DNA of 64,000 nucleotides, taken from positions 1-64,000 of the forward strand of contig CAVFAY010000010.1 of the NCBI GenBank assembly GCA_963620595.1, read 5' to 3'. Source of the stretch: Butyricicoccus_A sp963620595. GTDB taxonomy: Bacteria > Bacillota > Clostridia > Oscillospirales > Butyricicoccaceae. Shown here piece after piece: positions 32,693 through 40,391 of the stretch; positions within the stretch are counted from its first letter, which is position 1; every line of letters begins with the position of its first letter. The position numbers were made by a program, and so were the translations under genes. A model generated the notes under the pieces. That model did not search any database. It was not told the DNA's origin and saw only the letters and a list, made by a program, of their open reading frames with translations.

Positions 32693-32799
32693 AATCAATA
32701 ACCTCCCTGAATTGTTTTTATAAAACAGTTCTTGTATTTGTCAAACAGATTCCTATATATTAGATTCCATTGACTTCCTATTTATTCTATGATATGTTT

Positions 32800-32830
32800 A
32801 CTGTAACACCTAAACCTTACTTTAGGTCAA
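32800..32830 (-). promoter_or_regulatory. MerR-type promoter with 19-base spacer
   Basis: On the minus strand TTGACC (32825-32830) and TACAGT (32800-32805) are separated by 19 bases that contain CCTAAA-N6-TTTAGG (in plus-strand reading, 32809-32826). Long spacers with an internal palindrome are the hallmark of MerR-activated promoters. It drives the carboxymuconolactone-cupin gene. Confidence 0.7.
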
Positions 32831-32871
32831 GTGTATTTTTGAAATTTTTATTACTAGGAGCGTGATGGAAT

Positions 32872-33312
32872 ATGTATACTATCGGTCAAGTTGCCAAACA
32901 GGTCAATATGCCGGTCTCTACGCTGCGATATTATGATAACGAGGGATTATTTCCGCATTTAGTTCGTTCTTCCGGTATCCGTAAGTTCAGCGATCACGAA
33001 ATTGAAACGCTGCACATCATCGAGTGCTTGAAAAAATCTGGTTTGGAGATACGGGAAATCAAAAAGTTCATGGATTTATGTGCACAGGGCAGCAGTACAT
33101 ATCCACAGCGTCATGAACTATTTCTCAAGCAAAAATCAGCTGTCGAAGCAGAAATGCGTCAATTAGAAAAGACACTGGATATGCTTCGCTTCAAATGCTG
33201 GTACTATGAGCAAGCAATGAAGGACGGAAACGAAGATCATATCCGAGAAATGCTGCCGGATCACCTGCCAGAAGCGATTCAAAAGCTCTATGACCATGCA
33301 CACGAGAGATGA
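32872..33312 (+). CDS. MerR-family transcriptional regulator
   Basis: The 146-residue product has the MerR winged helix at the start: MYTIGQVAKQVNMPVSTLRYYDNEGLFPHLVRSSGIRKFSDHEIETLHII, followed by LKKSGLEIREIKKFMDL and a long dimer helix (about 80-120). There are no Cys pairs typical of metal sensors, so the signal is probably an organic compound or stress. It is divergent from the carboxymuconolactone-cupin gene and shares the region with the 19-base-spacer promoter. GGAGCGTG precedes the ATG. Confidence 0.85.
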   Translation: MYTIGQVAKQVNMPVSTLRYYDNEGLFPHLVRSSGIRKFSDHEIETLHIIECLKKSGLEIREIKKFMDLCAQGSSTYPQRHELFLKQKSAVEAEMRQLEKTLDMLRFKCWYYEQAMKDGNEDHIREMLPDHLPEAIQKLYDHAHER

Positions 33313-33317
33313 GAAAA

Positions 33318-33342
33318 GCCCATCGATTTCAAACCGATGGGC
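33318..33342 (+). terminator. Hairpin after the MerR gene
   Basis: GCCCATCG / CGATGGGC with a nine-base loop, six bases past the stop. Weak T run, so termination efficiency is uncertain. Confidence 0.5.
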
Positions 33343-33402
33343 TCAGTATGCACCGTCTGCTACTACAACTCTATGCGATTTTCCTCTCTTTTATCCTACC
33401 AG

Positions 33403-33428
33403 AAAAAGCCGCCTTGCGGCGACTTTTT
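33403..33428 (-). terminator. Terminator after pyruvate kinase
   Basis: AAAAAGCCGCC / GCGGCGACTTTTT forms a GC-rich stem with A/T flanks on both sides, 57 bases past the pyk stop; on the minus strand it is followed by a T run. Confidence 0.65.
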
Positions 33429-33484
33429 CGACAGACTGGGCACTGTTCAAATGAACGGTGGTTTTCGTATCTTCACATTGGTAT

Positions 33485-34903
33485 TTACTTGACAACCTGT
33501 ACCTTAATCATGTTTGTGGTACCGGAAACGCCAATCGGCACACCAGAGGTGATAACAGCAATATCACCGGACTGCATAAGTCCCTGATTTTTTGCAGTCT
33601 CCAATGCAGAATCGAACAGATCAAATACATCGTTAATTTCTTCCAGCAATACCGGCGTAACTCCCCATGCTAGGCTCAGCTGATACCAAACCTTTTTTGT
33701 CGGGGTGCAGCCAATGATGTCACAGGATGGACGATAACGAGCTACCATACGAGCAGAACGTCCAGACTTTGTAACGGTTACAATATCACGTGCATTCAGG
33801 TCATATGCCGTTGTGCAGGTTGCGTGGCAAATTGCATCGGTAATATCCGGATTAGCCTTTCTAGTTCGGACAAAAAAGCGCTTGCGATAGTCAATATCCT
33901 TCTCTGTACGCTCTGCAATGCGAGCCATCATGGCCACTGCCTCTACTGGATACAGACCAGCAGCAGTCTCACCGGACAGCATAATTGCGCCAGTACCATC
34001 GTAAATTGCATTCGCAACGTCAGTTACTTCCGCACGGGTCGGACGCGGGTTCTTCATCATGGAATCCAGCATCTGCGTTGCCGTAATAACCTGCTTACCA
34101 GCTAATGTCACCTTTTTAATCAGCATCTTCTGAATTGGCGGAACGTCTTCAGTCGGAATCTCAACACCCATATCACCGCGTGCAATCATAATGCCATCTG
34201 CCAATGCAATGATACCGTCAACATTCTCTACACCCTGCTGATTTTCAATTTTTGCAATAATGTTGATGTGCGCACCGCCATTCTCATCAAGCAGCATACG
34301 CAGTTGCTGTACATCATCTTCCGTACGAACGAAAGAAGCAGCGATAAAATCAACACCCTGTTCGATGCCAAACTTGATATCGTCCTTATCCTTATCACTC
34401 AGATACGGGATAGACAAATGCACATCTGGGACATTGATGCCCTTGTGATTGGAAACAGCACCATCATTCAGAACGCGGCACAGAATATCCTGTTCCTGTG
34501 TCTGCTCTACGCGCAGTTCAATCAGACCGTCATCAATGAGAATGCTGGTACCAGCCTGTACATCCTGATACAAATCCGGATAAGTAATGGAGATTTTCTC
34601 CGGTGTACCCAGACATGCACGTGGGGTCAGACGAAGCTGTTCGCCCTTCTTGAGGAAAATCTTTCCGTCCTTCATGTCACCAGTGCGGATTTCCGGACCC
34701 TTGGTGTCCAACAGCAGAGCGATTGGAAGATTGTACTCCTCACGAACAGCCTTTACGCGGTCAATGCGCTGCTTATGCTCTTCGTGGCTGCCGTGGGAAA
34801 AATTGAAACGTGCGACATTCATGCCTGCACGCGCCATAGCGCGAAGCACTTCGATGTCATCAGTAGCTGGTCCCATTGTACAAATAATCTTCGTTTTTCT
34901 CAT
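33485..34903 (-). CDS. pyk: Pyruvate kinase
   Basis: 472 residues, the common length without the extra C-terminal PEP-utiliser domain. It starts MRKTKIICTMGPATDD, has FNFSHGSHEEH, LLDTKGPEIRTG, the K+/Mg2+ site IIAKIENQQGVENVDGI, IARGDMGVEIP and the ATQMLDSMMKNPRPTRAEVTDVANAIYDGT signature. The C-terminal allosteric domain ends in GTTNMIKVQVV. It makes pyruvate and ATP from phosphoenolpyruvate and ADP in glycolysis. Monocistronic, with a strong promoter 17-base spaced at 35074-35102 and a 170-base leader. Confidence 0.95.
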   Translation of the reverse strand: MRKTKIICTMGPATDDIEVLRAMARAGMNVARFNFSHGSHEEHKQRIDRVKAVREEYNLPIALLLDTKGPEIRTGDMKDGKIFLKKGEQLRLTPRACLGTPEKISITYPDLYQDVQAGTSILIDDGLIELRVEQTQEQDILCRVLNDGAVSNHKGINVPDVHLSIPYLSDKDKDDIKFGIEQGVDFIAASFVRTEDDVQQLRMLLDENGGAHINIIAKIENQQGVENVDGIIALADGIMIARGDMGVEIPTEDVPPIQKMLIKKVTLAGKQVITATQMLDSMMKNPRPTRAEVTDVANAIYDGTGAIMLSGETAAGLYPVEAVAMMARIAERTEKDIDYRKRFFVRTRKANPDITDAICHATCTTAYDLNARDIVTVTKSGRSARMVARYRPSCDIIGCTPTKKVWYQLSLAWGVTPVLLEEINDVFDLFDSALETAKNQGLMQSGDIAVITSGVPIGVSGTTNMIKVQVVK

Positions 34904-35073
34904 AAGTACTCCTCACATTCGAAAATATCACACGGGTCCTCACAGATGGCAGAGCAGATGATGACAGAAATAATTCAGACAGATATTTTCCCGAAATGTT
35001 TCAAAAACGTTTCAATTTCGATTTATTTTATCTGCTTTCCCATCCATAAAGACCCGAATTAACCTGTTTTATA

Positions 35074-35102
35074 ATTTTAACACGCCTCTATACCATAGTC
35101 AA
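35074..35102 (-). promoter_or_regulatory. Pyruvate kinase promoter
   Basis: On the minus strand TTGACT (35097-35102) and TAAAAT (35074-35079), 17-base spacer. The leader to the ATG is about 170 bases; it has a TTGAAACGTTTTTGAAACA stretch near 35000 with some likeness to a catabolite-response element, and no gene that I can see. The remainder of the 34904-35317 gap belongs to the divergent NACHT gene's promoter. Confidence 0.6.
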
Positions 35103-35265
35103 TTGTTTTTCCCTACTATCCCCGCGTTATTTGCACCTAAATATCATACATTTCTAACAAAACTTGTTGTTCTTCCCATGTTTGCCAAGGAAAACTTACA
35201 AAATATCTACTCATTTCGTTCCATAACACTCCAAATTATGTCAGAATTCCTGCATTCTGCACAGC

Positions 35266-35294
35266 TTGTAAAATTCGACCGCGTTTGATAAAAT
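35266..35294 (+). promoter_or_regulatory. Promoter of the NACHT-type gene
   Basis: TTGTAA (35266-35271) and TAAAAT (35289-35294), 17-base spacer, with TGa before the -10 (extended type). Transcription would start within about 20 bases of the ribosome site AAAGGCGGTGA. Confidence 0.6.
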
Positions 35295-35317
35295 AACAGA
35301 AGAAAGGCGGTGAACAC

Positions 35318-37201
35318 ATGGTAAACGATATGGCTACAGCAGGCGGAAAAGCCGCAGCAACCGGCTTTGCAAATAAAACTGTGGATTTTATGATGCGAAA
35401 AATCCACGAGGCGCATGAAAAAACCACCATAGAATCCGGTGCGGCTTTTGACGCGTATCTGACCAACACATATAATACACTCAATTGGAAACAAACATTG
35501 GCTTCCGGTGATGAACCGTTGTGTATTATTGGCGAAGAAAAGAATATGTATGTTGACATTGGCGCGTACTATACAACACCCGATGGCAAAGAACATGACG
35601 TAGATACATCCAATATAAAGACTATACTTTCTGCCAATGACCGTGAAGATAAAATTATTATCGACGGCACCGGCGGCGCAGGCAAATCCATGTTAATGCG
35701 GTATCTCTTTGTTGATACCGTTTCTCGAAATGCAGGCAATTATATTCCGGTTTATATGGAACTAGCCAAAATCAAAGCAAATTCCATGCACGAAATGGAC
35801 ATCCGTGCATTTGTGCGTCAATCTATGGATGATTACGGAAAAATCAGCCTATCTGATGACATATTTGACTTCAGTTTGGAACAAGGCGGATATGTCTTTC
35901 TATTTGACGGCTTTGATGAAGTCAAAGAAGACGATGCAGACGAGGTGCTAGATGCGCTTCAAAAGTTCAGCGCAAAATATTCCAACAACGCCTTCATCAT
36001 CTCTTCTCGTGAACGGTTACGGCTGCGTTCCCTGTCCTCCTTCCAGATCATTCACGCAAAAGAACTATCGGAGGAAAAAGCCATAAAATTAGCCCAAAAG
36101 TTTCCGGGTGATTCCAAAATAATAAAAGATAAATTTTGCAAAAATTTAAAAGACAACTGGTTCCAAACACATCGGGAATTTGCAAAAAATCCGCTTCTTC
36201 TCACGATGATGTTTATCACTTTCAGGCAAAACGGGGATATTTCTAATTGTTTACCGGATTTTTATCATGACTGTTTTGATGCTCTGTATAACAAGCATGA
36301 TGCGGTACATAAAGTCGGGTTCAAACGAACTTTTCACTGTAATATTTCTAAACACGAATTTCAAGCCATTTTTTCTCACTTCTGCTTTCATACATGGCGG
36401 CAGGAAATTTATGATTTTTCAGAGGATGAAATGCTTGAGTGGCTAGAAAAAAGTCTGAAAAAGCAGAATCTTTCCGTGTCCGCCGAAGATTATTTAAAAG
36501 ATCTGACAGAGTCTCTGTGCATGATTACATACGAAGGGCATCGTTATCGATTCGCCCACCGCTCTTTTCAAACATATTTTGCAGCAAAATATACTTGTAG
36601 TCTTTCAGACGAACAACAACAAGAATTTTTGATGGATAAATTTGATTGGAATTCTACTATATCTTGGGATAGCAATTATTTAGTTCTATTAAACCAAATA
36701 GAGCATGAGAGATTTTTAAGCAATTTTACAGAACCTGTATTATTAGATATGATGTCTATCTGCCATACTGAACAAAAATTTTGTGCCTATAATATTTTTG
36801 TCTATATATTCAAAGAAAAATTGCATCTTTTTTCTAGCAACATAATAACGTTGTTTCTGTACGTTACCAAAAACAATGATGATATTAAGATTAGTATATT
36901 TAATAGTATATCTAATTTTCAATTTAGTGAGTGTTATACTACTATATATAACTTATACAAAACACATAAAGAAATTATTCTGAGCTCAGACATAAGCGAC
37001 GAACTAGAACTATTTTATATTGATTGGAACAAATTGTTAGAGTCCGATACCATTAGTCAAAGTGACAAAAATACAATCTTTGAGTATATCTTCAACAAAT
37101 ATCCTATTTCAGAAACATACCAAGCAATAAAAGACTGGCTCGCTGAACGCGCAGCGGCGCGGCAGAGTCCCAGCTCTGACGACAAGTTCGCGGATTATTA
37201 A
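35318..37201 (+). CDS. NACHT-domain STAND NTPase, candidate anti-phage protein
   Basis: 627 residues. The NACHT core is clear: Walker A IDGTGGAGKSMLMRYLF (GTGGAGKS at 117-124), Walker B VFLFDGFDEV (193-202), IISSRER (227-233), then FAKNPLLLTMMF and the winged-helix part ending in RYRFAHRSFQTYFAAKYTCS (about 405-424). Residues 1-110 are a small alpha-beta N-terminal region without a recognised nuclease, TIR or protease motif; the C-terminal 190 residues are helical, AT-rich and without clear LRR or WD repeats, and would be the sensor. Bacterial NACHT proteins of this size protect against phages in other species. It stands alone between housekeeping genes. The family assignment is firm, the defence role inferred. 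Confidence 0.8.
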   Translation: MVNDMATAGGKAAATGFANKTVDFMMRKIHEAHEKTTIESGAAFDAYLTNTYNTLNWKQTLASGDEPLCIIGEEKNMYVDIGAYYTTPDGKEHDVDTSNIKTILSANDREDKIIIDGTGGAGKSMLMRYLFVDTVSRNAGNYIPVYMELAKIKANSMHEMDIRAFVRQSMDDYGKISLSDDIFDFSLEQGGYVFLFDGFDEVKEDDADEVLDALQKFSAKYSNNAFIISSRERLRLRSLSSFQIIHAKELSEEKAIKLAQKFPGDSKIIKDKFCKNLKDNWFQTHREFAKNPLLLTMMFITFRQNGDISNCLPDFYHDCFDALYNKHDAVHKVGFKRTFHCNISKHEFQAIFSHFCFHTWRQEIYDFSEDEMLEWLEKSLKKQNLSVSAEDYLKDLTESLCMITYEGHRYRFAHRSFQTYFAAKYTCSLSDEQQQEFLMDKFDWNSTISWDSNYLVLLNQIEHERFLSNFTEPVLLDMMSICHTEQKFCAYNIFVYIFKEKLHLFSSNIITLFLYVTKNNDDIKISIFNSISNFQFSECYTTIYNLYKTHKEIILSSDISDELELFYIDWNKLLESDTISQSDKNTIFEYIFNKYPISETYQAIKDWLAERAAARQSPSSDDKFADY

Positions 37202-37212
37202 CTTCATGCAAA

Positions 37213-37240
37213 AAAGTCTGCCGCCGCTGCGACAGACTTT
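37213..37240. terminator. Terminator between the NACHT gene and the Rrf2 gene
   Basis: AAAGTCTG / CAGACTTT with a 12-base loop, 9 bases past the NACHT stop. A/T runs on both sides suit both convergent genes. Confidence 0.6.
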
Positions 37241-37264
37241 CTCTCTTTCCGATATGTTTTGTTT

Positions 37265-37699
37265 TCAGATGGAATAAAAATCGCTCATTTCTTCGCTGCG
37301 CTCCACGAGATCTGCCAGTGTAATGTTATCCACGACTTGATTGATGGCGTCATTGAGCTGCTGCCACACCGTCAAAGTAACACAAGTCTCTGCTTTTGGA
37401 CAGTTCTCCACGCCCTCTTCCACACAGGCTACTGGCGCAAGGGAGCCTTCTGTCAGGCGCAGAATATCACCGACTGTGTACTCCTTCGGTGCTCTTGCCA
37501 GTCGATAGCCGCCGGACGAGCCGCGCACGCTCTTAACAAAACCGGCTTTTGTCAAAACACCTATGATTTGTTCCAGATACTTTCCGCTGATGTCCTGTCG
37601 CTTGGCAATCGTCTTGAGTGCAATGTTTTCTCCTGTATCATGAACCGCCAGATCGAGCATCAGGCGCAATGCATATCTACCCTTGGTTGAAATCCTCAT
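37265..37699 (-). CDS. Rrf2-family regulator, IscR-like
   Basis: 144 residues starting MRISTKGRYALRLMLDLAVHD, with the Rrf2 winged helix KTIAKRQDISGKYLEQIIGVLTKAGFVKSVRGSSGGYRLAR. Three Cys in ACVEEGVENCPKAETC (about 91-106) are spaced as in IscR, so an iron-sulfur cluster is likely. It would sense cluster status or redox stress. No isc/suf genes follow in this window. Its promoter (37724-37752) has a perfect 17-base spacer covered by CCTAGTAAATTAGTA-type sequence, which resembles Rrf2 binding sites and suggests autoregulation. Confidence 0.85.
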   Translation of the reverse strand: MRISTKGRYALRLMLDLAVHDTGENIALKTIAKRQDISGKYLEQIIGVLTKAGFVKSVRGSSGGYRLARAPKEYTVGDILRLTEGSLAPVACVEEGVENCPKAETCVTLTVWQQLNDAINQVVDNITLADLVERSEEMSDFYSI

Positions 37700-37723
37700 A
37701 AAGGTTTACCTCCTATTTCCCCT

Positions 37724-37752
37724 ATTATATACTAATTTACTAGGAATTGCAA
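37724..37752 (-). promoter_or_regulatory. Promoter of the IscR-like gene with probable operator
   Basis: On the minus strand TTGCAA (37747-37752), 17-base spacer, TATAAT (37724-37729). The spacer reads CCTAGTAAATTAG, an A/T-centred partial dyad like known Rrf2-family sites; GGAGGT for the gene lies about 20 bases further. Confidence 0.65.
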
Positions 37753-37892
37753 CACCTTATTTTGTATTTTTTCAAAACAACTCGCATTATCCCTTGTCAG
37801 TTTGCGAAAAAAATGATATGATACATGGTACGTTATTCTTTATTTTTTAACACGTACTTAACATCTTGTTTACACTCAATGGAGGATTCGTT

Positions 37893-38513
37893 ATGAAGAA
37901 ACTGAGCGCATTTCTTTTGCTCTGTCTAATAACTATCACATTAACTGCTTGCGGAAAATCTGCTGATGCTGCCCAGGATTCTATTTCTACAGATAAAACC
38001 GGTTCCGCAGATGCACCGCAAATCGGTTCTGTCGGCAGTGCAACAGGCTCTTCGGAAGAAAATGCCGATCCGAACACGCGCTCTTTCCGCGATTGCACGG
38101 TATCTGTTGTCGGCTATTCTCTCCGCAAGGATGAAAACAACGATACCGCCCTGTGTGTAGAATATGAATTTAAAAATAATTCCCGATCTGCCACTTCGTT
38201 CAGTACAACAGTCATTCCCAATGCATATCAGCCAGGGAAAAATGAATTGTTGTCGGATGCAGATGTTTTGGAGTATGCGACACCAAAACAGGCAGATGAT
38301 TTGTATTCTGCTATGCTGACCCGCATTCAGCCGGGTGAGTCCATCACCTGCGCCGCCTATTATAAGCTGAATTCCGAAACACTGCCGGTTACTTTGCAGG
38401 TGCGTGATCTGCGCGACAGTACAGCAAAGGCACTGACCCGCGAGTTGGACATCACTGGCTTGACCGTTGAATCCGCTTCTAGTACAAATGCAACCGGCTC
38501 CGCCGCATCATAA
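37893..38513 (+). CDS. Secreted lipoprotein, DUF5067-like
   Basis: ATG 37893 has GGAGG upstream and gives 206 residues. Residues 1-20 are a lipoprotein signal with lipobox LTAC (Cys20); a Ser/Gly/Asp-rich linker follows to about residue 65. The rest is a beta-rich domain (VSVVGYSLRKDENNDTALCVEYEFKNNSRSATSFSTTV) like the telomeric-repeat-like/DUF5067 immunoglobulin-type fold that is common in Firmicutes lipoproteins. Role unknown. Monocistronic, ended by a strong terminator. Confidence 0.75.
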   Translation: MKKLSAFLLLCLITITLTACGKSADAAQDSISTDKTGSADAPQIGSVGSATGSSEENADPNTRSFRDCTVSVVGYSLRKDENNDTALCVEYEFKNNSRSATSFSTTVIPNAYQPGKNELLSDADVLEYATPKQADDLYSAMLTRIQPGESITCAAYYKLNSETLPVTLQVRDLRDSTAKALTRELDITGLTVESASSTNATGSAAS

Positions 38514-38522
38514 GTTTGCTAT

Positions 38523-38549
38523 AAAAGAACCTGCTTGTCAGGTTCTTTT
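38523..38549 (+). terminator. Terminator after the lipoprotein gene
   Basis: AAAAGAACCTG / CAGGTTCTTTT, perfect 11-bp stem, loop CTTGT, followed by T residues. Confidence 0.8.
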
Positions 38550-38632
38550 TTATTTTGATTGACAAAACTTTACCGTGTGCAGTACAATAATTTCACATGT
38601 CTATTCTATGATACCGATAGGAGCGTTTCATC

Positions 38633-39790
38633 ATGAACGAAAAAGAAGTCGCAGAACTGCGCCGTCAGCTCAAACGCGACAGAAATAATATCACAAAAGT
38701 GTACGGCTGCTATGTGAATGAAAATTGCAGCATTGTCTCGACATTTTCTCAGTCTCTCGCTCTTGCAACCGAGGAAGAAGCAGACGCCTATCTCAATCTA
38801 CTCAAAAAATCGCTGTCCGGTACGCTGGGCAAGAATTTAATTGACATTGCTTTTAGCAATCAGCAGGTTATCGGCAGCGAAGAGCACGGCCTGCTGATGA
38901 AACTGCGCGAGACCAAGCTCGAAGATGAAGAATTATTGCAAAAATTCTATGACAAAGTCATTTCCTGCGTCTCTCTGGAAGAAAATTATTTGATTCTCAT
39001 CGCCTGCAATGCCTATGATGTACCATATAAAGCCAAGGATGATACCGAGCTTTCGGATGGTTCGGAAGAAATGTTCACACATATTTTGTGCAGCATTGCA
39101 CCGGTGAAAAAAAGCAAGCCTGGCTTGGGATACGATTACAACGAACAGCACTTTCATACCTTTGCCGGTGATTGGCTGGTTGCGCCGCCGCAGATCGGTT
39201 TCTTGTTCCCTGCCTTTGACGACCGCAGCACGAATATTTACAATGCCCTGTGCTACACAAAAAAGCCTGATGACACGGTGCTTCCATTCATCGAAACCAT
39301 GTTCTGCACGGATGTTCCCAAACCTGCTTCCGAACAGAAAACCTGTTTTGAGTCTCTTCTCTCCCATTCTCTGGAGGAAGAATGCAGCATGGGAGTTGTA
39401 CAGGCGGTACATGAACAGCTAACTAACCTCATCGACATGCACAAGGAAAACAAAATCACAGAGCCATTGCAGATTCATGCGGATACTGTCACCGCAGTTT
39501 TAGAGGATTGTGGTGTGTCCGAACAGCGCACGGACGCATTCCGCGAGCAATTCGAGGCAGAATTTGGCGAAGACGAAGCTGTCAGTCCGAAAAATATCAT
39601 TGACAACAAGCATTTTGATGTGACATTGCCGGAAGTAACAATTCGCGTCAAGCCGCAAGCGCGCGATCTCGTACAGACCAAAACCATTGACGGTATCAAG
39701 TACATTATGATCCGCGCAGAGGACAGCGTAGAGGTCAACGGCGTCAGTATCCATTTTGATGAAGAAGAGACAAAACATAGCGAACAATAA
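38633..39790 (+). CDS. DUF4317 family protein
   Basis: 385 residues starting MNEKEVAELRRQLKRDRNNITKVYGCYVNEN, the typical opening of DUF4317 proteins, with FDKVISC/NYLILIACNAYDVP-like and WLVAPPQIGFLFPAFDDRSTNIYNALCYTK segments. No signal peptide or membrane helix. The family is widespread in Clostridia with no known function; it may be associated with phage or stress, but nothing here shows it. AGGAGC precedes the ATG; a 16-bp terminator follows. Confidence 0.75.
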   Translation: MNEKEVAELRRQLKRDRNNITKVYGCYVNENCSIVSTFSQSLALATEEEADAYLNLLKKSLSGTLGKNLIDIAFSNQQVIGSEEHGLLMKLRETKLEDEELLQKFYDKVISCVSLEENYLILIACNAYDVPYKAKDDTELSDGSEEMFTHILCSIAPVKKSKPGLGYDYNEQHFHTFAGDWLVAPPQIGFLFPAFDDRSTNIYNALCYTKKPDDTVLPFIETMFCTDVPKPASEQKTCFESLLSHSLEEECSMGVVQAVHEQLTNLIDMHKENKITEPLQIHADTVTAVLEDCGVSEQRTDAFREQFEAEFGEDEAVSPKNIIDNKHFDVTLPEVTIRVKPQARDLVQTKTIDGIKYIMIRAEDSVEVNGVSIHFDEEETKHSEQ

Positions 39791-39795
39791 CAGAC

Positions 39796-39831
39796 AAAAC
39801 ATCCTGTTCTGCGGCCAGAACAGGATGTTTT
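39796..39831. terminator. Bidirectional terminator, 16-bp perfect stem
   Basis: AAAACATCCTGTTCTG (39796-39811), loop CGGC, complementary arm 39816-39831, between convergent genes. Confidence 0.85.
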
Positions 39832-39840
39832 TCTTATACC

Positions 39841-40377
39841 TTAAAAATCATACCGGCGAATTTCACAATTTTTAATGCCAAATCCCGCATACTCCTCATT
39901 GGTCATCTCGTAAAAATACGACTGCACAACGCGAGCAATACCGTTATGTGCAACGAGTAAATAGACGGTATCACTGTCTGCACACACATCATCCAACAAA
40001 TTATAGATGCGCTGTGCTAGATGCAGCATGGATTCACCGCCCTCATGCCGTTCCACAAATTGTTTTTTAGCTTCTCGAAATGCCGCGCCATCGCGCGGTG
40101 TAGACTCCCACTTGCCAAAGCATTGCTCGGTCAGACGCGGTTCTGCCTGCCGCGGCACGCCGGTCACTTCCGAAATGTGACGTGCTGTTTCCGCTGCACG
40201 AATAAGCGGAGAATACAAAATTTTGTCAATATGAATGCCCTGCCGGACAATCTCTTCTCCAGTTTCAATCGCCTGCTGATGTCCTTTTTCGGTCAAGGCT
40301 ATATCTGTCGCGCCGCAAATTTTGTTTTCTACATTCCAAATGGTCTCTCCATGCCGTACAAAATAAAGATGTCCCAT
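39841..40377 (-). CDS. Histidine phosphatase (phosphoglycerate mutase-like)
   Basis: From ATG 40377 the 178-residue product starts MGHLYFVRHGETIWNVENK, with the RHG catalytic His of the histidine phosphatase superfamily, then SPLIRAAETARH, Glu in QCFGKWE and VAHNGIARV with the second His. This pattern fits small phosphatases of the CobC/PhoE type. The substrate is unknown. It lies 14 bases downstream of the fused dehydratase/activase gene and is probably co-transcribed. Upstream in-frame ATGs lie inside that gene. Confidence 0.8.
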   Translation of the reverse strand: MGHLYFVRHGETIWNVENKICGATDIALTEKGHQQAIETGEEIVRQGIHIDKILYSPLIRAAETARHISEVTGVPRQAEPRLTEQCFGKWESTPRDGAAFREAKKQFVERHEGGESMLHLAQRIYNLLDDVCADSDTVYLLVAHNGIARVVQSYFYEMTNEEYAGFGIKNCEIRRYDF

Positions 40378-40391
40378 GGTCTTTTCTCCCA

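Noticed and set aside
33421..33440. Insertion-sequence end after the MerR gene
   Set aside because: TCGACAGACTG is shared with the stretch behind the transposase remnant near 10115, but only 11 bases match and the hairpin is better read as the pyk terminator.
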